Positions 44,659 to 54,921 of a stretch of 64,000 bases of DNA are shown here, in pieces; the stretch's first letter is position 1, and the number at the start of each line of letters is the position of its first letter. The position numbers and the translations under genes are program-made. This DNA is from Forficula auricularia (lineage: Eukaryota > Arthropoda > Insecta > Dermaptera > Forficulidae): contig JALMQS010000903.1 of NCBI GenBank assembly GCA_024734495.1, positions 124,001-188,000 on the forward strand. The letters run 5' to 3'. The notes beneath the pieces were generated by a model that worked only from the letters and a program-made list of their open reading frames with translations, ran no database searches and was not told the origin of the DNA.

Positions 44659-46209
44659 GGGTCTTCCATGTCAACTCAACACACCCATTTTACCTCAACC
44701 ACTTTAGATTTCCTTGAAATTTAGTACACTGATATGCTGTTCTAATATGAATAAAAATACAAAATTTCAAATTTTTATCTTTGAATGTTTTTTTATGTGG
44801 GCCTTTGTGAAATTTTCAAAAAATCGCAAAAAAACCACGAACAAAAGCTGTCTTAATTGAGTTAGAGATGGGACAGGTGTCATTTTGGCAGCTTTTTTTA
44901 ATGCTCTTTTCAGAGATATACAACATGACATAGGTTGTAATAAAATTTTTTTTTAAATGTAAATCAAATTTTTTATTTTGATTTTTTTCAAAAAGTACCA
45001 TTTTAAAATTTTCAAAAAATTCTGTAAATAGATAGTTCTTTCATAAACTACTATGCAAAGTATAATGATGGGATGGTAATGGGGTCTATATTTAAAAAAA
45101 TTATTACTGACTCTTGTTTTTCATAAATACCCAGTTTGTTCAAATACATCAAAAAAGATTATGAGTTTACCCGAGACATGGAGTGTTAGGAAGATAATGC
45201 GTGAATTTAATGCTCCGAATTACTTAGTTCGACAATCAAAAAAAATTTTGAAAGAAAAAGGATTTATGGAAGGTCCGAACCCAAAACCAGGGAAGTGTTT
45301 ATCAAAGAAACAGTCGAAACTGTGCATTCTTATTAATGAAGTTAAAATAAATCTCACCCTTCAATATCACAATAAGTATATAGTCTTGTTATAAAATCTG
45401 CTAACTATTGTAAAGCTGACCTAATGAAATAATTATTCATGTATTCACCAAACAACAAAACAATATGTTCAACTTGAATTGTAGATTTTTATAATGTCAT
45501 TTTGTTATACAGCCCTAGCAATTTTGCCCGAAACCGCCATTTAAATATAGCCTAAGAAATATATGTTTCATGAATTTATTATTAAACAGTTATTTAATTA
45601 GCACAGAGTGTTTATTTCATAACCATAGTTTAATATACACAAAGTGATTTTTCATAAAATGTCGTTTCACTACATTAAAATCATTATTATTTGGTCAAAA
45701 CTGGGTATTTATGAAAAACAAGAGTCAGTAATAAATTTTTTAAACATAGACCCCATTACCATCCCATCATTATACTTTGCATAGTAGTTTATGAAAGTAC
45801 TATCTATTTACAGAATTTTTTTTGAAAATTTTAAAAGTGGTACTTTTTAGAAAAATCAAAATCAAAAATTTGATTTACATTTTGAAAAAAAATTTTTATT
45901 ACAACCTATGTCATGTTGTATGTCTCTGAAAAGAGCATTAAAAAAGCTGCAAAATGACACCTGTCCCACCTCTCTAACTCAATTAAGACAGCTTTTAGAG
46001 CAGTTTCAAAATTGTTTGTTCGTGGTTTTTTTGCGATTTTTTGAAAACTTCACAAGGCCGTATAAAAAAAACTATTCAAGATAAAAATTTGAAATTTTGT
46101 ATTTTCATTCATATTAGCACAATATATCAGTGTACCAAATTTCAAGAAAATCTAAAGTGGTGAGGTAAAATTTTTATTTAAAGTGTGTTGATTTGGCACG
46201 GAATGACTC
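44659..46209. mobile_element. DNA transposon with long terminal inverted repeats (about 480 bp)
   Basis: The left end 'gggtcttccatgtcaactca' and the right end in complement 'gagtcattccgtgcc' begin arms of about 480 bp. Shared words include 'aaatttcaaatttttatctt', 'cattttg(g)cagctttttt' and 'ccattaccatcccatcatta'. The 550-bp centre holds an ORF fragment (45,161-45,394). Target duplication unclear. The superfamily is not identified. Confidence 0.75.
45161..45394 (+). pseudogene. ORF fragment inside long-TIR transposon
   Basis: The 77-codon frame begins MSLPETWSVRKIMREFNAPN and has a helix-turn-helix feel (VRKIMREF...YLVRQSKKILKEKG), then 'GPNPKPGKCLSKKQ'. I recall similar N-terminal segments in large ORFs of long-TIR elements in marine invertebrates, but cannot name the family. 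It is likely the DNA-binding end of a transposase whose catalytic part is deleted here. Confidence 0.4.
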
Positions 46210-46269
46210 AAAATTTAGTTGGTAAGTGATTAAATTAAAAACATGCTTATACAATTGACGATCTCAGAT

Positions 46270-46690
46270 AGTTTTTTATTAGTTTTAGCCTGGAAAATGA
46301 TCTCTCTGCAGAAGCAACGCTTACTAGAATTGTTAAGAATATTCGGAGAGCATTAAACAAGTTTGGAAATGCCTTTGCTCTATCATTATCTAATATAAAA
46401 ATTTGAACATTTTAAAATGGATTTTCAAAAAATTCTGAAGGAAAAATAGATTTCAAAGCTTCCATTTCTTCAACTAACATTTTTCCATCTATATCAGCTT
46501 CTTTCACCTTTGGTACATCATTTTCTGTTAACTTAGAATCTGTTAGAGAAATCTCTAATTCAGCTGCATGTTTTTGAAGTACTTCTTTTTCCATATTTTG
46601 AAATTTTCCCAGAAACCCAAATAATTCAATATGATTTTTTAATTGTTCAAAACGATCTTTTAGTAATTCTGTATAGCTTTATCTAAAACA
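46270..46690 (-). pseudogene. hAT transposase C-terminal region (zinc finger MYM-type 1-like)
   Basis: The - strand frame gives 'SYTELLKDRFEQLKNHIELF' then FGFL, and a Lys/Glu-rich helix region ending at a stop (46,412-46,414). Past that stop the frame continues 'AKAFPNLFNALRIFLTILVS' then VASAERSFSRLKLIKNYLR, the hAT dimerisation domain with its conserved SAERSFS motif. hAT transposases use this domain to multimerise. The in-frame stop makes this a pseudogene. Confidence 0.8.
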
Positions 46691-46695
46691 ACATT

Positions 46696-47275
46696 AAATA
46701 AACTGCAACGGATCATTGCTAAACTTTATCCAATGCACTATCTTATTCTAGGGTAAAGTACTTTAAAATATACTTTTACATAAAACTTTATATGTCCTTT
46801 TTTGTGTCCTTCAAGGTACTTAATTACATTATAAAATTTCATCAAAATTGGTTTAGTCATTTTCAAAATAGTTAGAAAAAACTAAAAAAGTACTGAAATA
46901 AAGTACTAATGTTTGTGGGAGGATATGTACCAAAAACTAATCAGCGCTTAATTTTGTTAAAATAATGGTAGGTTTTCAATTTCATTTCAATCGGTACAAC
47001 AGCGTGGAAAAAATCGTGGACCAAAAAAACGATAACATACATACATCCGCACGCACTAAATGAAAAAATCGCACTTTTTGACCTCTGGACGAGACCCCAT
47101 GTAATTTTTGGCAAAACCGTCACGTGCTAAAATTCAACCTAATTGAATACTACAATTTGTGACTTTAATTGAGACCATGGGTTCCGTAGTCTTTACCTGA
47201 GGACCCTTTGAAGTCGCGCTTGCCGCGAGACCGATTACAATACTTTACCCATGCTTCGCATTGGATAAAGTAAAA
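46696..47275. mobile_element. Dispersed repeat with short inverted ends, copy 2
   Basis: Homologous over its length to 13,686-14,297, without the extra (cata) units. The ends contain 'aaactttatccaatgc' and 'gcattggataaagta' as inverted repeats. It interrupts the hAT remnant, so it arrived later. Confidence 0.65.
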
Positions 47276-47460
47276 AAGATCTTGTATGCATTTATCGGGT
47301 CTTCAATAGGTTCATCATCGCCTTCATAATTGAAATGTTTCTTTCTTTTCCGAAGCCTTTTGCTTCGAAATTCTGTTGATCCAGTTTGCTTTAAATTTCG
47401 AAATTTTTTTGTTCATTTTGATAGTAATGCGGGGCCCTTCGAATGTAGGGCCCAATCGCT
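47276..47460 (-). pseudogene. hAT transposase N-terminal fragment
   Basis: The - strand frame has 'KQTGSTEFRSKRLRKRKKHF' followed by an acidic stretch (NYEGDDEPIEDP). A basic-then-acidic start near the terminal repeat is typical for zinc finger MYM-type 1-like hAT proteins. There is no Met in frame that I trust. Confidence 0.45.
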
Positions 47461-48019
47461 CCAATCGCCCTTTATCCGGCCCTGGTTAGACCTTTGAACC
47501 AATAATTATGAAATTTTGAATTTATAGCTTTTTCTAATTCTTAAGGTGATGATTACTAATTTTTTATTAATCTTATATCTATGACTATTAAATTTTTCAG
47601 CTTAGATTATATTTCAAATATTTATTTGTTTAATTGTGTGTAGTGCACTTCTTACTTTTCTCAAAAGTTAAAGTCAAATTTATTTTTGTTTTTTAGATTG
47701 ATCCTTCTCCATAATGGTTGCTGTTGAGATTTGTTTTCTACTTACTATTTAAATTGAGATGAAAAATAATCCATGATGGTCGATTGACTAAACTTTACTT
47801 TCAAAAACAAGGCATTCTATCGTCTGTGAACATCTTTTCAAATGTAAGTATTATTTATGATATGTTGTAAAAAATTTACTTTTAAAATTATTCATCAATT
47901 AATTTTAAATATCCACACAATTTGACTACATGTTATGAATTATCAGGGGTTTTAAGTTTATGTTCAATTAATTAAGAAAATTGTTATATTTATTTAATGA
48001 ATTCTTCTCATCTATATCT

Positions 48020-48270
48020 ATAATTATTAAAATTAAAAGTAATACTGAAATCAAAGCTATTGAACTAGTAATGTCAACCCTCAGTCATCACCCAAACAAT
48101 AAATTTCTTATAATCTCCGATTCGCTTAGTGCTCTTTCTGCAATCCAAAATTATAACACTCAGCATCCACTCATACAGAAAATACATTTATCCTTTCATA
48201 ATTTTATTCTAAGAGGGAAAATAATCCACTTTATGTGGGTTCCCAGCCATAAAGGCATCCCAGGTAATGA
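48020..48270 (+). pseudogene. LINE RNase H domain
   Basis: 'TEIKAIELVMSTL' holds the catalytic Glu region and 'KFLIISDSLSALSAIQ' the catalytic Asp. 'FMWVPSHKGIPGNE' is the His-containing end of type I RNase H in LINEs. The following codons continue after the insertion as 'QAKRGANKQN', restoring the common 'GNExA' pattern. Confidence 0.85.
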
Positions 48271-48282
48271 GCTTGTTTTTTT

Positions 48283-48870
48283 TTGTTTTTTTTTATAATG
48301 ATATTGATACAAGAAGAAGTTGCACCAAGAAGGTACAACCTCTGAAGTCCGTGGTGGACCCTTGTAACGTGAAGATAAGGGGAGATTTAGGGATTGGGTA
48401 GAGGTCGAAGGTATCTGTGGATGCTGGTCTTGAAAGTTTGAAGGTTATAAGTAGCTGGAAAGACGGTCGGGGGAAGAGAATTCCAGTCTCTAGATGTCAT
48501 AGGGATAAATGAATTGGCGAATGCGTTTGTTCGATTAGTATCTAGTTTAAGCGCGTAGGGGTGTTGAATTTTAGAAAATCGTGTATTTCGGGCAAATGAG
48601 GCCTTTGGTGGGATTATCGATTTTATTTCGTCAGAACAAAAGCCATGGTAATATCTATAAAAAAGGGATAGGGCGGAGACAGATCTACGATGGGCTAGGA
48701 GTCGAGAGTGTCAGTTAATGTAGGATCGCCTATCAGTCTGATAGCTCGCCTCTGAATTGCATCTAAGGTATTAAGAGAATACTTGGAGGCTCCTCTCCAC
48801 AAATGCGAGCAATATTCAAGACAGGGGCGAATTTGAGCCTTGTATAATATAAGGAGTTGAGTGGGGGTTG
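48283..48870 (-). mobile_element. LINE 3' end (Jockey-type), copy 3, inserted in another LINE
   Basis: On the - strand 'LLILYKAQIRPCLEYCSHLW' and 'LNTLDAIQRRAIRLIGDPTL' are the thumb region of the RT. Later comes 'IPMTSRDWNSLPRPSFQ', the C-terminal end, then a 3' untranslated region and A-rich tail at 48,283-48,300. It has interrupted the RNase H LINE, so it is younger. Confidence 0.8.
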
Positions 48871-48874
48871 TTGA

Positions 48875-49334
48875 CGAACAGGCGAAAAGGGGAGCCAATA
48901 AACAAAATTATGACTTCACAGAAAATCTGCCTCAAGACATTAAAAATTTTGTTAAAACCAAAACTATAAGTAACTGGAAGCTAGAATGGGACAAAGTTAC
49001 TAATAACTATTTAAAGATGATAAAACCCATCATTGGTTCCATATCAGCTTCAGATCTAAGTAGAAAAGAGCAAGTTAAATTGACCCGCCTAAGATTGGGT
49101 CATTGCTTATTCACCCACGGCCATCTAATGAACAAGGATGACCCACCGATATGTCCAGCTTGCAAAGTTAGGATAAATGTAAATCATGTATTAGTGGAAT
49201 GCCCAATTTACGCAAGGGAAAGAAAATGTCATTCAATGGGGAACAAAGACTTAAAACAAATACTCGAAAATGAGGAAGGATATGATAATTTGTTCGAGTT
49301 TTTGAGAGTCATTAACATTTATGATAATATCTGA
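48875..49334 (+). pseudogene. LINE C-terminal region after RNase H
   Basis: The frame includes 'EQVKLTRLRLGHCLFTHGHL' and 'ICPACKVRINVNHVLVECPI', a CCHC-like cysteine/histidine motif (CPAC...H...C) common at the end of I/Jockey LINE ORF 2. It ends at a stop at 49,332-49,334. Confidence 0.85.
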
Positions 49335-49838
49335 GTTCTCACTTTTATATTTAACTATAAAACCAAACATGTAAAAGAAATTTAAAAATTGAAAATATAA
49401 CGCATTTAATATCTGTGGCGCAAATGACCACGCAGTCGAGGCGCCCTTTAAACTGTAATAAATAAAATAAAAAAAAGTAATACTTGGTGGGAATTTAGAC
49501 TTTGATATTTTACAAATGAAACCCTTTTTATTTCATAACTAGCTGCCTTCCTGGCCTTCTGTGTGGGGCTTATCAAAATGTATTCGGAAGAAAAACCTGA
49601 ATTGACCTACCTAGCCTTCAGATAATTTAGACAAGTGCCCCCAAGCAAGTTCAAAATTTGCACATAAGTTAAATGAAGAAATTGGCTTTTTTAATTTACA
49701 ACTTTATTTATAATAATAGAGATACTTGGTAGGTCCAAAATTTAAATATTTTAATCAGATTGAGTTAAAAAGAACTTCGGTGAAAAAAGATGTAGAAATT
49801 TCCTGTGTAAATAAAAAAACCTCCCTTCACAGGTACAG

Positions 49839-50100
49839 GCGCGGATCCAGACCTCTGATTGGGGGGGGGGGGGGGGGGGGCGGTCGCCAGTATATAAGAT
49901 CTACTTTTGATCTCGGAAGTGTGTCGCGGTCGAATTATCCAAGCGGGGGGCAGAGACGCCCCCCCCCCCCCACATAGAACTTTATTTTCTTCAATTTTAA
50001 AATTTAATGTTATAAAAAAAAAATTAAATAAACATATAAAAAATGTTGATCTCCAATGCTTTGGAGGGGGTGCGATCGCCCCCCCCCCCTGGATCCGCGC
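49839..50100. mobile_element. MITE with poly-G/poly-C arms
   Basis: The ends 'gcgcggatccag' and 'ctggatccgcgc' are inverted. Just inside is a run of about 20 G on the left (49,861-49,880) and about 9-10 C on the right. A further C run lies near 49,960. The arms would pair as G/C stretches. No ORF; the open frames are compositional. Confidence 0.7.
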
Positions 50101-50155
50101 ATGCACGGGTAGATATCTTTATTTATATATGTTAAAAACAGAAAAACCGAAACAG

Positions 50156-50184
50156 TTTCGGCCACAACTCGTTGCCATCTTCAG
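50156..50184 (-). other. Hammerhead-like RNA motif
   Basis: On the - strand CTGAAGA, T, GGC-loop-GCC, GAAAC, preceded by 'gttgcaga'. The hairpin is GC-closed, and the order matches the other copies. Confidence 0.35.
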
Positions 50185-50464
50185 TCTGCAACCAACAAAA
50201 AAGTAATGATCAACATCTCCATACACAATTGAAAATAATAAAACTTTTAACAAAAGATCATTATTGTTAAGAGGTAAACGATATTTTTTTACCTCGCTGT
50301 TACAATTCCAAGTACAATAAGAAAACGATGACATTCAATCTTAGACATCTCACAAGTGCAAAATCTCCACAACATATGTATATAAAAAGGTCAATTCGCA
50401 ATTAACAAAAACAGAGCAAAGCAATAAATAAATATATATAAAAATAATAGATGGACACATATGG

Positions 50465-50715
50465 CGCATACTAATCGAACAAACGCATTCGGCAATTCGT
50501 TTATCCCTATGACATTTAGAGACTGGAACTCTCTTCCCCCGAACGTCTTTCCAGCAACTTATAACCTTCAATCTTTCAAGACCAGAATCCACAGATACCT
50601 TCGACTCCTACCCAATCCTTAAATATCTTCTTATCTTCACGATACAAGGGTCCACCGCGTACTACAGAGGTTGTACCTTTTTGGTGCAACTTCTTCTTAT
50701 AACAATATCATTTAA
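50465..50715 (+). mobile_element. LINE 3' end (Jockey-type), copy 4
   Basis: A frame encodes 'NAFGNSFIPMTFRDWNSLPP' and 'TYNLQSFKTRIHRYLRLLPN' then a stop. A 3' untranslated region with 'ggttgtacctttttggtgc' and an A-rich tail follow. It is very close to 48,283 and 51,165 in sequence. Confidence 0.75.
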
Positions 50716-51164
50716 AAAAAAGCATGAAAACAAATAAAGTTATAAATCAAAATGTTTGATGTTTCTCTATTTAACTTCGGTGCAAATTTTATACTCGTTT
50801 GCGGCACTTGTTGTATTTATATATATATTTATATATAGCTTAGATAGAGATAGATAGCTTCACATTTTGTATCACAGTAAGACTTCATTTGGCGGTGGAA
50901 ATAATTTTATAATTGTTTATATTTGAACCCAAGCTATGTAAATAATGTATTACTCGATTCTTTGAGCATAGCTGGCGCGGTTTATGTTCATTTCATGCTT
51001 TTCCCTATCTATATTCTTTATTTGTATAAATGAGTCACACAGAATACGGGATAAAGTCCACTTTTGGAAAATTTCTTCATTTCTTTTCTAACAAATTAGG
51101 TTTTTTTCTTTTTAGTATAAAAGGTTTTATTTCTTGCTTCGGGTTACTTCAGTAGGGTCTACTT

Positions 51165-51432
51165 TTTTTTTTTTTAATGATACTGATACAAGAAGAAGTT
51201 GCACCAAGAAGGTACAACCTCTGTAGTCCGTGGTGGACCCTTGTAACGTGAAGATAAGGGGAGATTTAGTGATTGGGTAGCAGTCGAAGGTATATGTGGA
51301 TGCTGGTCTTGAAAGATTGAAGGTTATAAGTTGCTGGAAAGACGGTCGGGGAAGAGAGTTCCAGTCCCTAGATGTCATAGGGATAAATGAATTGGCGAAT
51401 GCGTTTGTTCGATTAGTATCCAGTTTAAGCGT
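51165..51432 (-). mobile_element. LINE 3' end (Jockey-type), copy 5
   Basis: The - strand matches 48,283-48,550 closely, including 'SRDWNSLPRPSFQQL' and the 3' tail. It is severely 5'-truncated and lies near copy 4 in the opposite orientation. Confidence 0.75.
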
Positions 51433-51439
51433 TTGTTTC

Positions 51440-52113
51440 TTATGAATGTTTTAATATGTGGATGCGATTTAAAAAACATCAATTTGTTTTCTGGCCTTAT
51501 CCTCATTAGCTTCTAAACGAATTATAATAATAATAAAAAATAGACTCTGATAATGCCTCATTAAATCTAGCTTTGCTTTCTGGATATTTACTATATTTTA
51601 GTTTCAAAAAAAAAAAAAAAAATTGAGCGAATTCCCGACGTTTCGGTCTACAATAAAACTTTATATACCTAATGAACATTCAAAAATATATATATTTTAA
51701 GATTATTTGGTCAAAATATTTGTTCTGTACGCTTTAGCTCAAAAACCAATGAAGGTATCAAAATGAAATTTTATATTGAGATTAAGTAAGATCTAATTAG
51801 ATTTTGGTTGAAGCTGGACCTAAAATTAGGGGATGGAGGGTTTTCAAAAATTTGAACCCTTTGTCTGATTTATGCCAAATTTTATACAGTTACTTAAATT
51901 GTCATAAAGGATTATAAATTTGATTTTTATTTATATTTAATATGCGGGAAGGGGAGGTGTATAAAGTCATGAGATTATCATATCACGTATTTTTTATTTA
52001 ACTTAAAGTTTAACCAATTCAACTAATTTTTTTAAAATATATCTAATAATTTTATTTAAGATATACCTTTTATAAAAACGAGAAACCAAGTATAATTCTT
52101 TTTTAAAAGTGTT
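51440..52113. other. No gene recognised
   Basis: AT-rich sequence with a partial resemblance to the 'caaaactttatatacctaatgaac' portion of the poly-C/poly-G repeat family near 21,300 (about 51,600-51,950). No coding signal. Confidence 0.35.
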
Positions 52114-52117
52114 TTAA

Positions 52118-52643
52118 GGAGGTTCTTTCGCGACAATCCATACCAAAAGTTTTAGCCTCGTAACCACTCTATAAATATGAACGGAACTAAAATTTTAGGG
52201 TATTTTTTTTACCTGACTGTCCACTCACACTACGAAATCTCTATATAGATACACACTTGACGGTCGTTTCCAAGCCATTATGCTTATATCCCCTCCACTA
52301 AAAATAATCGCCTCAAATATGTTTTTTTTTTGTTTTTTATCAAAACTACGTGGTAAATAATTTCTATTTTTTTTTAATTTACTCCGAATATATTATTGTA
52401 ACAAATATTAGTTTTTCATCAAGATGGTGAAAGTCCTTCAATGAAAAAAAATAAAATAATGATCATATCCCCACCCTTTCCCTATCTACCCTATACTAAA
52501 AATGTCATTTTTAATTGCAATTATTTCATGTTTGGTGTGGTAAATCGTCTTCAAATTTTAACAATATGTGTATTATGCTTTTAATGACTTATAATCTAAG
52601 TTTCAAAAACTTCTTGAATTTTTGCATTTGTGAAAGAACTACC
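52118..52643 (+). mobile_element. TTAA-flanked MITE, copy 3
   Basis: TTAA lies at 52,114-52,117 and 52,644-52,647. It is near-identical to 12,944-13,480, with the same orientation and ends GGAGGTTCTTTCGCGAC and 'gaaagaactacc'. 526 bp, no ORF. Confidence 0.8.
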
Positions 52644-52700
52644 TTAAATCTATATTTGTAAAATATCACAATATTATTAACCTTTTATTTGATTTTCCAG

Positions 52701-52782
52701 ACTCAAAATTGCTCCAGAAATTATGGCGAGAAAATTAAATCATCTTCTCGACGACATCTTCATCATCTTCTGGAAATATTAA
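52701..52782 (+). CDS. Candidate short terminal exon
   Basis: A good acceptor ('tttgattttccag') is followed by sequence open in more than one frame. One gives 'LKIAPEIMARKLNHLLDDIF' to a stop at 52,780-52,782. The opposite strand is also open for 107 codons, so composition may explain it. Listed only as a lead. Confidence 0.15.
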
Positions 52783-53060
52783 CGCACCAGAATCGTATTT
52801 TTTAGGTAAAAGCTTTAATTTATTTATTTCCTTAATATAAAAGATAAGTACCAACTTTCGCATTAATTTCTTTACTAAATCAACTCTTAAAAACAACTTT
52901 AGGAAATGGTCTTTTATTTTATTAACTTTATTAAAATCTATTTTTTTATAAAAAAGTATGTTTATACTAAAACTCATTAACTGTGCTAATAAGATGTGGG
53001 AAAATAAAATGTTGATATCAAAGGATGATAGCCATTTGCTTTCGATGACGCCAGACACCC

Positions 53061-53260
53061 CAGGCCCGTCCCTGGCGGGTGTTCATTGCGTGCGCCGCAC
53101 GCAGGCGTTCAAATCGCGTTGAAATTTGCCAAAAAAAAAAAAAAATTATTTGAATTTTTTTTACAAATTTCATATTTTAATCTCATACAAAAAAAAATCC
53201 CTGGCGATTTGAACGCCTGCGTGCGGCGCACTCAATGAACACCTGCCAGGCACGGGCCTG
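53061..53260. mobile_element. hAT-type foldback MITE
   Basis: The ends CAGGCCCGTCCCTGGCGGG and the complement of CCTGCCAGGCACGGGCCTG enclose 200 bp. The arms of about 60 bp include 'gtgcgccgcacgcaggcgtt'. The 8-bp repeat CAGACACC is found at 53,052-53,059 and 53,261-53,268, with one C between the left copy and the element. GC-rich arms around an AT-rich loop. Confidence 0.8.
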
Positions 53261-53444
53261 CAGACACCTATCTATCTATACAATACAACATCCATACAAT
53301 TTCTAATTTTGACATAAATATATAATAAGATCTTTGTTATTCGGTCTTTTCTAATTTTCTTTTTCTCTTAACTTATAATTAATTATTTTGATTAGCTATG
53401 TCCATCGATTAAATTATTAAAGTTGTTATCGGGAAATAAGGAAT

Positions 53445-53613
53445 ATATTTTTTATGCTGATAATTTATATTTGTATTGCCAACGTTTCATCAACTTTGTA
53501 GACTTCTTCAGGGCTCAAATAGTTATCTTCCTTGCATATTTGTCATTTTTATAATTATTCTTTCCTGAAGAAGTCAACAAAGTTGATGAAACGTTGGCAA
53601 TAAAATATAAATT
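53445..53613. repeat. Foldback with hammerhead-like motifs in both arms
   Basis: The arms 'ataatttatatttgtattgc' and 'caacgtttcatcaacttt' are mirrored at 53,560-53,613. Both arms read CTGAAGA...GAAAC on their outward strands, with hairpin TCAAC-aaa-GTTGA in the + strand copy. The element directly adjoins the foldback at 53,614. Confidence 0.6.
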
Positions 53614-53860
53614 ACAGGAATTATTCAACGGATTATAGTGGTGTTTCACAAAGTGGAAATAAAATTTAAAAAATTAAAAAATCTTTTAAATTATTTTGGA
53701 GATTTTTTGTTAAACCTCCTGATGAAGGGTTCATAGCCCGAAATATGTATAGAGATAAATAAAAAAAATGTCCATAAATAATTTAAAAAGATTTTTTAAT
53801 TTTTTTAATTTTATTTCCACTTTGTGAAACACTCACTATAACCCGTTAAATAATTTCTGT
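53614..53860. mobile_element. Short foldback, relative of 42,305-43,077
   Basis: Same ends (ACAGGAATTATT...) and the same inner 'gtttcacaaagtggaaataa'. The hammerhead-like motif lies at 53,719-53,743 on the + strand. Its centre is only a few bases, so it is a compact derivative. Confidence 0.7.
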
Positions 53861-54257
53861 GTTTAATATGTTTCTAGGTACACATCCATATATTTATCTT
53901 AAACTAACGTGTGTATGTTTATTTGCATCAAGCAGAGGACAACCTCTTTGTTTCTCTTTGTGCTTAATAGTGTGTATGAATTACGACCGCTTTTAATTAC
54001 ATACCTACCTATTTATCGAATAAAATAATAACTTCAAACATACGAAATTTAGGTTCTTATAAAAATATGGTCTTGAAATATTTCTATAAAATTATAGGAT
54101 AGAAAGGAATTATAGGAATTAAGTAATCAAAAACATTGATAAATTTTAAGTTTGATCTTTAATTAAAATCATTAAAAGTTTAGCTACATAAGAAGTAATT
54201 AATCTGTTATAATTGAAAAGTTTTTGTTTTGCCGAGAGTAGCAGAGTTGTTGATTCA

Positions 54258-54460
54258 CAAAGAGAAACAAAGAGGTTGTCCTCTGCTTGATGCAAATAAA
54301 CCCACACACATAAATATCGAGATGATATATCTGTATATATATTATTTATTTATTTGTTTGATCAAACAAATAAATAATATATATACAGATATATCATCTC
54401 GATATATATGTGTGTGGGTTTATTTGATCAAGCAGAGGACAACCTCTTTGTTTTCTTTGG
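54258..54460. repeat. Near-perfect palindrome without spacer
   Basis: Arms of about 100 bp meet at 'gtttgatcaaac' (about 54,356-54,367). The outer words are 'aaacaaagaggttgtcctct' and its complement. Such a spacer-less palindrome is unstable in bacteria and prone to assembly error; it may be a collapsed or recently formed inverted dimer of the repeat at 5,315. Confidence 0.8.
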
Positions 54461-54764
54461 TAATTAATCTGTATTTAAATGAATGCGAATTACATAATTA
54501 AAGTAAAATACAATTAATAATTTATTAAATTTGAATTTCATTTTCTTCTTTTTTTATGCTCTTACTTAATGAAGTGATGACTCTTGTGTGGGTCCCCATC
54601 TGGAAAAAAAATAAATAAAAAAATTATATTACTAAAGAAAATATAAATAATTTTAATATACCTAGTGGATTTTAATTTTATTGTGTATTTTTATGAATAA
54701 AATAAAAATTGATTTATGTTTTTTCGAGGACAAACACTTGCTCTCAATTTTGTTAAATAAAACC

Positions 54765-54915
54765 AATTTTATTTATTTATTTTTAATATCATAGAAATGT
54801 TTCGTCTATTTACTTTTGAAAAAACATCATCATAGTCTAAATCAAATATTGATAACAAAAGCAAATTGACTCAAATATTTCTATGATATTAAAAATAAAT
54901 AAATAAAATTGTTTT
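54765..54915. repeat. Short inverted repeat beside TTAA element
   Basis: 'caattttatttatttatttt' and 'taatatcatagaaat' on the left are mirrored at 54,870-54,912. The right arm ends 3 bp before the TTAA at 54,918. No ORF. Confidence 0.6.
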
Positions 54916-54921
54916 TATTTA

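Larger units (their letters stand above)
46270..47485 (-). mobile_element. hAT transposon remnant, interrupted
   Basis: On the - strand the right boundary (about 47,485) has a hAT-style end, 'cagggccggataaagggcg', in front of a short N-terminal piece. The C-terminal transposase lies at 46,270-46,690. Between them is the 580-bp repeat of 46,696-47,275. The protein pieces do not join without a large gap, so internal sequence was also lost. Confidence 0.65.
47981..49475 (+). mobile_element. LINE remnant with RNase H, split by another LINE
   Basis: The first part (47,981-48,270) encodes an RNase H domain; the second (about 48,875-49,334) the C-terminal end. A 3' untranslated region follows with 'gcgcaaatgaccacgcagtc' and a tail near 49,440-49,475 of 'aataaataaaataaaa'. 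Between 48,280 and 48,870 an opposite-strand LINE 3' end is inserted. The I/Jockey group fits the domain order. Confidence 0.8.

Noticed and set aside
49726..50206. Open frames through poly-G and poly-C runs
   Set aside because: They come from the MITE's homopolymers and would shift with any change in run length.
52735..53058. 107-codon open frame on the - strand with an acidic C-terminus
   Set aside because: AT-driven composition, overlaps the candidate + strand exon and runs into the hAT MITE target site. No recognisable domain.
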